From Nostoc sp. WHI (GTDB lineage Bacteria > Cyanobacteriota > Cyanobacteriia > Cyanobacteriales > Nostocaceae): DNA of 37,529 nt. The notes beneath the pieces were generated by a model. It saw only the letters and a list, made by a program, of their open reading frames with translations, was not told where the DNA came from and made no database searches. The position numbers and the translations under genes were made by a program. Shown piece by piece: positions 7,432 to 17,200 of the stretch (positions within the stretch are counted from its first letter, which is position 1; every line of letters starts with the position of its first letter). The stretch covers positions 1 through 37,529 of the forward strand of contig NZ_WBKM01000089.1 of the NCBI RefSeq assembly GCF_015714725.1, read 5' to 3'.

Positions 7432-8128
7432 TCATTTCGAGTTGTACATCTAATGCAATTTGTAATGCTTCGTTGAGTAACCTTCCATGCTCATTAGCCT
7501 GTTCAGTTACTTGCATTGCTGTTAAAGTTGCTAAATTGTTGACAAATAGTTCTGTATTACTAAGAATAAAGCTCTTATTCTCCCTCATAATCCTTTCAGT
7601 TTTCAAAGCCCGAACTAAATCAGCTTTTGTGAGTTTAAGTGCTTCGATAACCCGCTCTCTTTCCTTGATCACCACTTCTGGATTACCAGCTTCTTGTATT
7701 TGATCGTTGATATCTATTGCTCTAATAACACTATTATATCTATCGACATCATTTAACAGGATTTGCAAAGAGTTTGTCATGTTGAGTTTAACAAACTTAC
7801 TTCTTTTTTTCCATATTAAATATAATAGAGTTTGTGTAAGACCACCAACCCAAAGACCTAAGATAATCAACAATAACCAGGATGGAATTGTTATCCATGT
7901 GACAAATATCTTGATAATTATATCAAATAAAAGACAGCTAAAAACAAACGTAGAAAATCCAATAAAAACTACAGTTGCTCCTTCAGAACCTTTGATTTTT
8001 TTTATATATAATTTTCCTAGTTTAATGAGAGGATTTATAATAATTAAAAGTTCATCATGAACAGGCAAATTAGTCAAATATTGCAATTTTTCCTGACTAA
8101 TTTCCAAGCCCTGTAAATCATCCCGCAC
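7409..8128 (-). CDS. Hypothetical membrane protein with two transmembrane helices
   Basis: A 239-residue protein I do not recognise. Two hydrophobic segments (about residues 50-75 and 80-105) predict a membrane hairpin, followed by a basic KKRSKF stop-transfer stretch. The C-terminal 120 residues are rich in charged and Leu residues and likely helical or coiled. The N-terminal 45 residues would be on the same side of the membrane as the C-terminus. The frame starts with GTG at 8128; no strong ribosome binding site is seen, and no ATG start would keep both membrane helices. Codon use resembles that of neighbours. Confidence 0.6.
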   Translation of the reverse strand: MRDDLQGLEISQEKLQYLTNLPVHDELLIIINPLIKLGKLYIKKIKGSEGATVVFIGFSTFVFSCLLFDIIIKIFVTWITIPSWLLLIILGLWVGGLTQTLLYLIWKKRSKFVKLNMTNSLQILLNDVDRYNSVIRAIDINDQIQEAGNPEVVIKERERVIEALKLTKADLVRALKTERIMRENKSFILSNTELFVNNLATLTAMQVTEQANEHGRLLNEALQIALDVQLEMNRLQSQG

Positions 8129-8310
8129 AGCTTTTCAATCCTTGCCAGAATAGTTATTTAATCTAATATAGCAATCAAATTTATAGAATGCTAAGAAAGC
8201 GGGTACTTTGTCAAAACTTTTTAAGCAAGTAAGCTGTTGCGTATTTAATTTGGGCGTTGCTGAATCAAGGGATGAAATGTTATACATTGAAATCCAAAAC
8301 TCTTTATACT

Positions 8311-8336
8311 CTCTGCGTCTCTGCGCCTCTGCGTGA
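8311..8336. repeat. Dispersed repeat, CTCTGCGTCTCTGCGC type
   Basis: One intact copy of a short repeat reading CTCTGCGTCTCTGCGC followed by CTCTGCGTGA. Relatives occur at 10205-10232 (inverted), 31961-31987, 36152-36173 (inverted) and, interrupted, at 36241-36310. All copies lie between genes and most flank the NRPS genes. Confidence 0.8.
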
Positions 8337-8367
8337 GATAAATCATCCCGCAAATAAATATATGCCA

Positions 8368-8386
8368 TGCGGGCAAGATGCCCGCA
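8368..8386 (-). terminator. Hairpin downstream of the ABC transporter gene
   Basis: TGCGGGCA (8368-8375) and TGCCCGCA (8379-8386) form an 8-bp GC-rich stem with a three-base loop, 36 bases beyond the stop codon of the minus-strand ABC transporter. It could end the N1-N2-transporter transcript. There is no T-run directly after it, and this hairpin also belongs to a widespread cyanobacterial repeat, so the terminator role is tentative. Confidence 0.4.
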
Positions 8387-8421
8387 CTACAATAACTCTA
8401 TGTTTTCGTCTTATACAGGTT

Positions 8422-10155
8422 TTATTCTTCCCAACTGGAATTACTTTGGTACTCTTGAACTGAAACCAGCCGCCAACTAGAATCCCTTGAGAGTTCCAAA
8501 ACCAACTGATGATAATTCAACAAACTTTGTCGGTGTCCAACACTGATGAAAGTTGTTTCTGCTTGTCGCAATTGTTGATAGAGACTATCCTCGTTGTTCA
8601 AATCCAAGGCGCTCGTTGCCTCATCCAAAATGATATAGCGAGGACGTGTTACCAGCACTCGTGCAAAGGCGAGACGCTGTTGTTCTCCTAATGACAAAAT
8701 ATTTTCCCAGTATACATTGGCATCAAAACCACCGACTCTTGCAGGCAAGTCTTGGAGGTTGACTTGTTGTAGAACTTGTTCCAATTCCAAATCTGTAAGT
8801 TGACGATTTCTGTTAGGGTATAACAGTTGTTCGCGCAAGGTTCCCAAAATCATATAAGGGCGTTGAGGCAAAAACAATATTTCTTCGAGGCTCGGCCGCA
8901 CTAGACGACCAGTACCTGCATTCCACAAACCAGCGATCGCTCGCAGCAAAGAACTTTTACCACAGCCACTAGGCCCCACAATCAGCAATCCTACGCCAGG
9001 TGTTACTGACACGGACAAATCTTGGATTAAAACCCGCTCATAGTTGGGAGTTTGCAAGCTGACATTTTCCAGGGCGATCCGATCTTCTTCCACCGTTTCA
9101 ATTGTACTGACAGGTTCCTGTTGGATATTGGTTGCAGCCAAAGCATCGGAGAAAGCAGCTAAACGATTAACCAAACTGGCAAAGGGGCCTAAATTTCCAA
9201 ATTGTTGCACAATCACTGACAGCGCCCCTGCATATTGAGCGCAAGCTATGCTTGCTTGAGAAACTTCTCCTAACTCTATTTGATCGTAAAAATATAAAGG
9301 TGCTATAGTCAAAAACGGAAATACATAGAGAAAAGATTGATATGCAATAGCAAACAATTCGAGATTGCGCTGCCACCCAATCATCCGCTCAGAATTTTCA
9401 ATTACATTAGTAAGTTTTTGCTTTACTAAACTTGCCTCTTGAGCCTCGCCTTGGAAAAAAGCAATGGATTCAGCATTGTTACGAAAATGAGCCAAAGTAT
9501 ACCGATAGTCGCCTTCGCTTTCGAGTTTATCGGCATTCATCTTAGTCAATTGTTGGCTCAGAAAAATGATAAAAATGTTGCCGATAATAGAGTAAGCAAT
9601 CAAAATAAAGGCCGCTAGTTTAGAAATTGACCAGATAATTCCTAAAAAGGCAATTATCTCAAGGATTTTTGCAATAAGTATGATCGCAATTTCCAGGGTC
9701 ATGCTGGGAATTGGCTCAATTTCTTGGGATATTCGCTGGTCTGGATTTTCAATTTCCGGCTGAAAGTTAATTTTATAATAAGACCGATTTTGGAAATATT
9801 TATCCAAGATGTAATTAGTTAGCCATTTATACCAATCGAGAGCGAGCATTTTTCTTAAGTATTCAGAAAAAGCCAGAATCGGTGCCATCGCTGCAAATAG
9901 ACTGGCGTAAATCAATAACAAACGAAAGAAAGTTTTAAAATCTTTTGCTTCGAGTACATCTATTAAATCTCGATTTATATAGCTACTATATGCGTTGATG
10001 CTATTAAACAATAATAGCAAAAACAGCAGTATAGCTAAAGTAGACCATGAACGCAAAAGTTCTGGAAGTCTTCTTCCTTCTTCGTTGACTGGATACCAGT
10101 AAGGTTTAGCTATTGATGAAAGTTGCTGCCAAAACTGATTATCAAATACATTCAT
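8422..10155 (-). CDS. SbmA/BacA-like ABC transporter (fused permease and ATPase)
   Basis: A 577-residue half-transporter. Residues 1-340 hold about six membrane helices of the ABC_membrane_2 (SbmA/BacA, ALD) type, including the family stretch RNNAESIAFFQGE at 225-237. Residues 355-577 form the ATPase: Walker A GPSGCGKS (394-401), Q-loop Gln431, signature LSLGEQQ (487-493), Walker B YIILDE (507-512) and an H-loop SVGHR. It would work as a homodimer in the inner membrane. It is the last gene of the minus NRPS arm, 111 bases after N2, so export of the peptide product is the likely role. Related transporters are found in many cyanobacterial NRPS clusters. Direction of transport is inferred from context only. 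Confidence 0.9.
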   Translation of the reverse strand: MNVFDNQFWQQLSSIAKPYWYPVNEEGRRLPELLRSWSTLAILLFLLLLFNSINAYSSYINRDLIDVLEAKDFKTFFRLLLIYASLFAAMAPILAFSEYLRKMLALDWYKWLTNYILDKYFQNRSYYKINFQPEIENPDQRISQEIEPIPSMTLEIAIILIAKILEIIAFLGIIWSISKLAAFILIAYSIIGNIFIIFLSQQLTKMNADKLESEGDYRYTLAHFRNNAESIAFFQGEAQEASLVKQKLTNVIENSERMIGWQRNLELFAIAYQSFLYVFPFLTIAPLYFYDQIELGEVSQASIACAQYAGALSVIVQQFGNLGPFASLVNRLAAFSDALAATNIQQEPVSTIETVEEDRIALENVSLQTPNYERVLIQDLSVSVTPGVGLLIVGPSGCGKSSLLRAIAGLWNAGTGRLVRPSLEEILFLPQRPYMILGTLREQLLYPNRNRQLTDLELEQVLQQVNLQDLPARVGGFDANVYWENILSLGEQQRLAFARVLVTRPRYIILDEATSALDLNNEDSLYQQLRQAETTFISVGHRQSLLNYHQLVLELSRDSSWRLVSVQEYQSNSSWEE

Positions 10156-10204
10156 TTTTTTGAACTATTTGTGAGTTTTTACTAAGTTGAAGAATGAATT
10201 TATA

Positions 10205-10232
10205 TCACGCAGAGACGCGGAGGCGCAGAGAG
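10205..10232. repeat. Dispersed repeat, inverted copy of the CTCTGCG family
   Basis: TCACGCAGAGACGCGGAGG followed by CGCAGAGAG, the reverse complement of the repeat at 8311-8336 with a few changes. It lies in the 111-base gap between N2 and the ABC transporter. Confidence 0.75.
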
Positions 10233-10266
10233 TAAGAGTTTTAAATTCGGCAATGCTGGAAAGCTT

Positions 10267-13200
10267 TTAGAAATTTAGTTGCACAGTAATTTGTGTTGGA
10301 CTCGTTTTGATTTCATTTGCAAGGTTAAGTGTGCTAATTTCTATCTCTGGGTTGTGAAGTACCTGTTCTAGGATTTTCATAAATGCTTGTTTGATGAAAT
10401 GGGCTGTTTCTTCCCGAAATAAATTACTGTTGTAGGTTAAATAACCTTCAATGTTATCGGCACGTTTTTCAAAGTAGAACCATAAATCTGTGATAGCAGT
10501 CTTTTGCTCAAGCTCTAATGGTATTTGGGTAACTTTGATGTTGGAAAGTGTAATTTTGTCTATCTGGACACCAATTTCATCCATCCAGGTATAACCAACA
10601 TCAAAAATAGGATTTCGGCTTGAATCTCGCTGAATAGGCAACTCTTGCACTAGTTTCTCGAAAGGATAAACTTGGTGGATGAAGGCTTCTAAAGCTGTCT
10701 GCTTTACCCTTTGGATCAAATCGATAAATCTGTCTTGTCCGTTAACTTTATCTCTCAAAATAACTGTGTTGAGATAAAGACCAATCTGAGTTTCCCAGTC
10801 AGTTTGAGTTCGCTCGGAAACTGGTGTGCCAACTATAATATCTTCTTTGCCTGTATAACGATGCAGCAAAGCCTTGATCGCTGCTAAAACGATCGCAAAT
10901 TGGCTAACTTGGTATTGCTTACTAAATTGCTCTAGAATACGGAGCGATTTAGAAGATAATTTCAGGGGGATAATCGCTCCCTGAAAAGTTTGATTTGCTG
11001 GTCGTGGATAGTCGGTAGGCAGGTCTAATGGGCGATAACCTTGTAATTTTTGTTGCCAATAGGTTTGATGCACCTGCGCCTGATTGCTATTCAAAAAGGT
11101 ATTTTGCCAAATTGCATAATCTTTATATTGAAACTCCAGAAGTTTAAGTGGATTTTCCTGGTCTTGTTCATAGGCTTGATATAAAGTAGTCAGCTCTTGC
11201 AAAAGCAATCCGATAGACCAACCATCGAAGATTATATGGTGAATGTTGATCACCAATAAATGTTGCATTGGTGCTAATTGCAACAGATGCACGCGAAACA
11301 GTGAACCTTTTTCTAGGTCAAATGGTAGAGTTACTTCTTTTTCTATAATTGATTGGGCACTCCTGTAAGGTTCTGCTTCGCCAGTCAAATCAAGTTCGCT
11401 TAACCAGAAATTGATATCTTGGTTTATTCGCTGTCTTGGCTCACCATTGACGGAGATAAAAGTTGTTCGCAAGACTTCATGGCGTGCGACTAAAGAACTA
11501 AATGCTTTGAGCAGTGCTTGCTTGTTTAGGGAACCCTCTAGCAGCACTGCGCCAGGAATATTGTAAGCGATCGCTGCCCCCATCTGTACGGATACCCAAA
11601 ACTGCCGTTGAGCATGGGAAAGGGCATAATTCTCTGCAACGGCTACTCTTTCAATAGGAGGTAGTTGCATCGGTTGCTTGACTCGGACAATTTCTGCTAT
11701 TTCCTTAACAGTGAGATTGGCAAAGACTTCTTTTAAATTAAGATCCACTCCTAAGCGACGACGCACGCGAGATACTATTTGAATTATTTTTAAACTGTTA
11801 GCTCCGAGTCCAAGTAAGTTATCGTTAATGCCGATTTTGTCTTGGGTAAGAACTTCCGCGCAAATCTCTACCAATTGCGCTTCTAGTTGATCGCGTGGTG
11901 CTTCATAGTTAAAGTGTTTTAGTTGTTCAGCTTTGGGGAGCGATCGCCAATCTAGTTTACCATTTGCCGTCAAGGGCAACTTTTCCAAACGAATGATGTG
12001 CTGGGGAATCATATAAGCTGGTAATTTTTCACTTAACTGAATTCGCACATTCTCTAGATTGAGTTCTACTGGGGCGACAATATAGGCAATTAGTTCTAGA
12101 CCATTTTCCTGAGAATCTGTAGTAATAACTGCGACATCATTGATTTGGCTACACTCTAAAAGTTGCTGCTCAATTTCTTGCAACTCAACCCGATATCCTC
12201 GGATTTTCACCTGGCTATCTTTTCTTCCCAAATATTCTAACTCGCCTTCACTCAGCCATCGTCCTAAATCGCCAGTCCGGTAAATTCGCTTTCCTTCACT
12301 AAAAGGATGGGCAATAAATCGCTCTTGTGTAAGTTCTTGACGGTTCCAATAACCTCTGGCTAAACCTGCGCCACCAATGCAAATTTCACCTGTTACCCCA
12401 ATAGGCTGGAGTTGAAATTCCTCATTTACAATATATATTTGGCTATTAGCGATCGCTTTGCCAATTGTAATTTTTTCGATATCAGCTTCCACTACCGTAC
12501 AACCTACAGTTGCCTCTGTAGGGCCATACTCGTTGTAGATTCGTATTGACGCATTGCGCTCTTTAAGTAACTGAATGTGTGTCGGTTTTAATTCTTCACC
12601 ACCCACAATCACCAGTTTGATATTGCTAGGAGTAACTGGAATATATTTTAATATCTGGATATGAGAAGGAGTTAACTTAATAGTATCTATCTCAGTATCT
12701 TCTCGAAAACAAGTTTCTAGAACGACTTCGGGCGAGCTTTCTTGATAAATATACAATTTCTTGCCCCGCAATAGCGGAAGAAAGATTGTAGTGACAGTTA
12801 AATCAAAGGCGGGTGAGGTAAACAACGCCATATTACCAAGTTGGGGGTTTTGCTCAAAGTAATATTTGCTAGCCCACCAAAGGTAATTTATTAAACTGTG
12901 GTTTTCGATCGCAACTCCTTTAGGTAAACCAGTCGAACCGGATGTGTACATTACATAAGCTAGTTGCTGGGGTGTTGTATTCCTAGTGGGATTAGTTAGA
13001 TAGTCAGTGGGAATTTTTCTAATGTCTGCAATCTCAACTTTTCCTAGTGCCGCCCATTTATCTTGCTGACTTGCTTCGCTCAAAATAATTTGACAGCCGC
13101 TATCTTCAACCATGTAGCGGATGCGTTCTATGGGAAATTCCGGTTCTATTGGTAGATAAGCTCCCCCAATTTTCAACACACCCAAAATCGCAATGATCAG

Positions 13201-14148
13201 ATACTCGGAACGTGTCAGGAGCAAACCAACTCGATTTTCTGGCTCAACACCTTTGCTTTGCAAATCAGCTGCAACTTGGTTTGCTCGATGGTTTAAATCA
13301 CGATATGTAAGAGAGTACTGTTGGCAAACAATTGCTATTGCATCCGGGCTGCGCTCAACCTGTTCCTCAAACCAATCTATAACTTGCTTTTGGTGTGGGT
13401 AGGATGTTTGAGTGGCGTTGAATTCTTCTAACAGAGTTGTGCGTTCAGCTTCAGATAAAAGTTCGATTTTAGCGATCGCTTCATCGGGCTGCCAAATCAC
13501 AAACTCTAAAATTCGCAACAGGTGGGTAGCCATTTGGCTGATAAATGCTTCGTTGAAAATTCTCTCTTTGTAGGCGATCGCCAGGCTGTATTGTTGTTGG
13601 GATTTTTCTATATGAAATAGAAGTGTTAACTTGTCCTCAACTGAACTATTTTGATTTAGTTCAGAGTAGCTAAACCCAACTTGGAGTAGGGGATCATCTG
13701 CACCAAATCGTCGAATTAAAGCCTCAAAATCGTAGTCTTGATGTTTGTGCGCCTGAGTGACTGTAGTTTGAATTGTCTGGAGCAAATTCCGCACACTTCC
13801 GTCTTTGGGAACTTGCAATCTGAGAAAAAGTATGCTTTCTTTAATATCTTTGTTTGCCTGAGAGAGCAGAAGTCTGGGAGTAACGATGAGAATGTCCCGA
13901 CTTCCCATATATCTGGAAAGGAGAATCGAAACTGCTGTTGCAATTAAAATATAAGCATTTGTCGGTATACCTTTAGTTAGCTCATTTAACCTGTCATTTA
14001 TCGACTGAGGAAAGGGCAATAAATGGTGTTGAATGGAGCTTGTGGTATCTTGCTTGCTCTTAAATGGGATAAACCAATGTGCTTCAAATCCTCTTAATTG
14101 GTCAATCCAAAAATCTTCGGAGATCACTCTGCGGACATCTATTTCCAT
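10267..14148 (-). CDS. NRPS N2: half-condensation - adenylation (Asn-like) - PCP - condensation
   Basis: A 1293-residue NRPS. Residues 1-240 match only the C-terminal lobe of a condensation domain (LLSRYMGSRDILIVTP, HQDYDFEALI) and lack the HHxxxDG lobe. Residues 255-740 are an intact adenylation domain with YTSGSTGLPKG (401-411), YNEYGPTE, YRTGDLGRW, KIRGYRVE and NGK (Lys731). The specificity residues read by eye are DLTKIGEVG plus Lys, the classical asparagine code. Residues 750-825 are a carrier domain with phosphopantetheine Ser785 (LGANSL). Residues 845-1285 are a complete condensation domain with HHIIFDG at 970-976. Ending in a condensation domain implies that the acceptor module lies on another protein. 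It follows N1 by 151 bases and precedes the exporter. No clear ribosome binding site is visible. Confidence 0.93.
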   Translation of the reverse strand: MEIDVRRVISEDFWIDQLRGFEAHWFIPFKSKQDTTSSIQHHLLPFPQSINDRLNELTKGIPTNAYILIATAVSILLSRYMGSRDILIVTPRLLLSQANKDIKESILFLRLQVPKDGSVRNLLQTIQTTVTQAHKHQDYDFEALIRRFGADDPLLQVGFSYSELNQNSSVEDKLTLLFHIEKSQQQYSLAIAYKERIFNEAFISQMATHLLRILEFVIWQPDEAIAKIELLSEAERTTLLEEFNATQTSYPHQKQVIDWFEEQVERSPDAIAIVCQQYSLTYRDLNHRANQVAADLQSKGVEPENRVGLLLTRSEYLIIAILGVLKIGGAYLPIEPEFPIERIRYMVEDSGCQIILSEASQQDKWAALGKVEIADIRKIPTDYLTNPTRNTTPQQLAYVMYTSGSTGLPKGVAIENHSLINYLWWASKYYFEQNPQLGNMALFTSPAFDLTVTTIFLPLLRGKKLYIYQESSPEVVLETCFREDTEIDTIKLTPSHIQILKYIPVTPSNIKLVIVGGEELKPTHIQLLKERNASIRIYNEYGPTEATVGCTVVEADIEKITIGKAIANSQIYIVNEEFQLQPIGVTGEICIGGAGLARGYWNRQELTQERFIAHPFSEGKRIYRTGDLGRWLSEGELEYLGRKDSQVKIRGYRVELQEIEQQLLECSQINDVAVITTDSQENGLELIAYIVAPVELNLENVRIQLSEKLPAYMIPQHIIRLEKLPLTANGKLDWRSLPKAEQLKHFNYEAPRDQLEAQLVEICAEVLTQDKIGINDNLLGLGANSLKIIQIVSRVRRRLGVDLNLKEVFANLTVKEIAEIVRVKQPMQLPPIERVAVAENYALSHAQRQFWVSVQMGAAIAYNIPGAVLLEGSLNKQALLKAFSSLVARHEVLRTTFISVNGEPRQRINQDINFWLSELDLTGEAEPYRSAQSIIEKEVTLPFDLEKGSLFRVHLLQLAPMQHLLVINIHHIIFDGWSIGLLLQELTTLYQAYEQDQENPLKLLEFQYKDYAIWQNTFLNSNQAQVHQTYWQQKLQGYRPLDLPTDYPRPANQTFQGAIIPLKLSSKSLRILEQFSKQYQVSQFAIVLAAIKALLHRYTGKEDIIVGTPVSERTQTDWETQIGLYLNTVILRDKVNGQDRFIDLIQRVKQTALEAFIHQVYPFEKLVQELPIQRDSSRNPIFDVGYTWMDEIGVQIDKITLSNIKVTQIPLELEQKTAITDLWFYFEKRADNIEGYLTYNSNLFREETAHFIKQAFMKILEQVLHNPEIEISTLNLANEIKTSPTQITVQLNF

Positions 14149-14215
14149 AGGAAGCTAAGTAAGTAGGCGAGAATAAATCAAAGTACGTTAAGTAATGTAA
14201 AAAATCTTGAGATTC

Positions 14216-14269
14216 GTTTGTAGTGAGGACTTAAGTCCTCGTTTGAGGGCTGAAGCCCTCACTACAAAC
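14216..14269. repeat. Cruciform-forming inverted repeat between N1 and N2
   Basis: Outer arms GTTTGTAGTGAGG (14216-14228) and CCTCACTACAAAC (14257-14269) enclose a perfect 16-base palindrome (14225-14240) and a near-perfect one (14245-14260). The structure is of a common cyanobacterial intergenic repeat type. Located between N1 and N2, it could form an RNA structure affecting relative expression or transcript stability. Confidence 0.8.
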
Positions 14270-14299
14270 CTTTAATTATTTATGCCGCTTTACTTACTC

Positions 14300-17200
14300 C
14301 TAAAAATCAAGGTTAAATAAAAGCTCTGTTTCTTCGGTTGATTCTTCATAAGAAGTCTGAAAGTTAAGATCGTCGAGTTTCTTATGTGGATGGGTAATTA
14401 TATCTACTACCAAAGCATAAAAACGTTCTTTCATCACCTCAATTCGTTCGGGTTTCCACAAATCCGTTTTGTATTCAATATCGAGTTGAAGCTGGTCATC
14501 TCTTTCGATAAAGTTGAAGATTAAATCGAACCTGCTCGCCAATACAATGTTCTCAAATGTTGACACCTTGAGATGATCTCCCTGAGTATGACTTTGGGGA
14601 TGGTTATGCATCACAACTTGTACTTCAAAAAGAGATGAACCTTGCAAGTTGCGCTCTAGTTGTTGCAGTTCGTTGGCCAGAATATCGAAAGGGTATAAAG
14701 TGTTTTCAAGAGCTTCTAGAATAGTTTGCCTCACTTGGTGCAAAACTGACACAAAACTTTGATTAATAGCGATCGCATCCCGAAGAACCAGAGGATTGAT
14801 AAAAAAGCCAATTTGCCCCTCTAAGTCGGGATGAGGACGTTCGGCAAAGCTAGTTCCAACAATAATATCGTTGTGTTGAGTTATCCGATAAAAGAGTGTT
14901 TTGACGGCCGCTACTAAGATCATATATAAACTCGCACTATAATTGCGACTTAAGCGATTTAAAGCGGCTGTTTGTAAGGGATCAAAAATAAGATTGATGA
15001 CACTGCCTTTAAATGTGGGCGCTGATGGGCGAGTAAAATCAGTGGGTAAATTTAGTGCAGGTTGCGCTCCCAAGAGTTTATTGTGCCAGTAATCGCGCTG
15101 TTTGGCTAATCTGTCGGTTTGTAGGAGCGCATTGTGCCACACTGCATAGTCTTTGTAATGGATGCGTAAGGGTGGTAATTGGTGTTCCTGTCCCAATCTA
15201 TAGGCTGCATAACAATCAAATATTTCCCGCCCCAGAATATCGAGCGACCAACCATCAATAATAATGTGGTGAATTGTAAATAAAAAAATATGTTTAGTAT
15301 CGGACAATTTGAGCAACTTTGTCCGCATGAGTGGCCATTGTGTTAAATCAAAAGGCTTCTGAGCTTCCTGTAATCCGTACTTGCTAGCGAGTTCTAAGGG
15401 CTTTTGATCTCCTGAGATATCAATGGATTCTAAAGGAATATAAATCGTCTCATGCACCCGTTGTTTGGGTTCGTCTTCTACTAAAATAAAAGTTGTCCTC
15501 AAGGATTCATGTCGAGCCACTATTGTTTGAAAAGCTCGTTGTAAAGCTGCAACATCTAAATCTCCCTCCAAAAGTAAGGACATAGATAAGTTATAGGCAA
15601 TAGCGCCCTCGTCCATTTGAGCGTGAAGCCAAAGACTTCTTTGAGCAGGAGAAAGTTCATAATCCCAAAATTGCGGTTTAGTTCCTGATAAATCGGTGGG
15701 TGCTAGCAAAGGCTGAATTGGCGGTAAAGGTGGAGTTTTCCGATCGCTAATTCGGGCTGCTAAACTAGCAACAGTTGGCGCTTCAAATAAATCGCGTAGG
15801 CTGATGTCTACAGCCAATTCTGCCTGGATTCTAGATACCAGTTGTGTTCCTTGCAAACTCGACAGACCTAAATCGAAGAAATTGTCATAAATGCCAACCA
15901 AATTTTTTCTTAGAGTTTGTTGGATACAATGAGCGATCGCCTTTTCTACAGTATTCAAAGAAGCGACAAAATCTGCTGCTTTTAATGACACTCCTGGCAT
16001 CTGTCTTAAGGTAGAATAGTTAATATCTCCTGAGTGCGATCGCGGAATCGTTTCCACTTGAATCAAAACAAAAATTTCTGGGGTGGCTAACAAGCTTTTC
16101 AATAATTCTTCAACTTCCTGAAGATACTGCAACTCGTCTTTTATCAAGACTACATACACCCGAAATTCTTGAGGCTTACTTTCAGTAACGACAACCTCTT
16201 TTACTAAGGAGCAAAGGCTAAGAGTTAGTTCAATCTCTCTGGGATCAATTTGCCCGTTTATGTACCCAGTAATTTCGATGCTGCCATCTGAACGCTGACG
16301 AGCCAAGTCGCCAGTAGGAATCCGGTTAAATAATTCGTAATTCGTAATTCGTAATTCGTAATTAAATAAGGGATGCTCTACGCATAGTTCCCCCGGTATG
16401 CCGACAGGTAAAAGTTGGGCGTAGGAGTCGCGGACTGAGAACCGCATCGGAGCGATCGCATCCCCTAAAGAAACTGCTTGACTACTTACAGAATATTGCT
16501 CCTCTGATGTTGGCACTAGTCGTTTTACTGCACAACTCAAAGATATTGCAGGTAATTTGTAGACTCTGTAAAACTCAACTGACTGACCAAGACATTTAGT
16601 TAATTGTGTGACTAATCCGTATCTCAGTTTGCCTCGATCAAGGATAACCCACCTCTGCTTACCAGATAATAATTCTGGGTTGGCTGAAAATGCCTTTGCC
16701 AAAGAAACAAGACTTTCCACAGATGCAAACACTGTCGTACTAGCCTTGTTCTCGAAAGCAGCAATAATCTCGGAGTTAGACGGATATTGCCAAGATATTA
16801 CATCAAGAGAAGCCCCAAAAGTCAAGGCATGTAACAAAATGTCAAAACTTTCTCCCAGGTCAAACCAATTGATGATGGATATGCGATCGCTAACATTATG
16901 AGGAAGCAATTTTTGTAGACTAGCTACTATGTGATGACAAACAGCGAGATAGCTAAGTTGCAAACAATCAATTGGATGCCAAAAGTGGATATAGCTCTCT
17001 GAATTAACATGGTGGAGATTTTCACCACTATTATTTGAGATAATTTGCCAATCGTCATCAATCGTTATTAAATCTGATTGGCGCTCAACCAAAGAAGCAA
17101 GCAATTGTCTCTCAGTGAGGAGCAAACTTTCAGCATATTTAGCCATCGCTAACCGGAATTGCTCTGCACTCAGCCCAGAATTAATCACAGCTACACTCAT

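Noticed and set aside
16608..16901. Plus-strand open frames inside the NRPS genes
   Set aside because: They are antisense or alternate-frame shadows of long, motif-rich NRPS reading frames.
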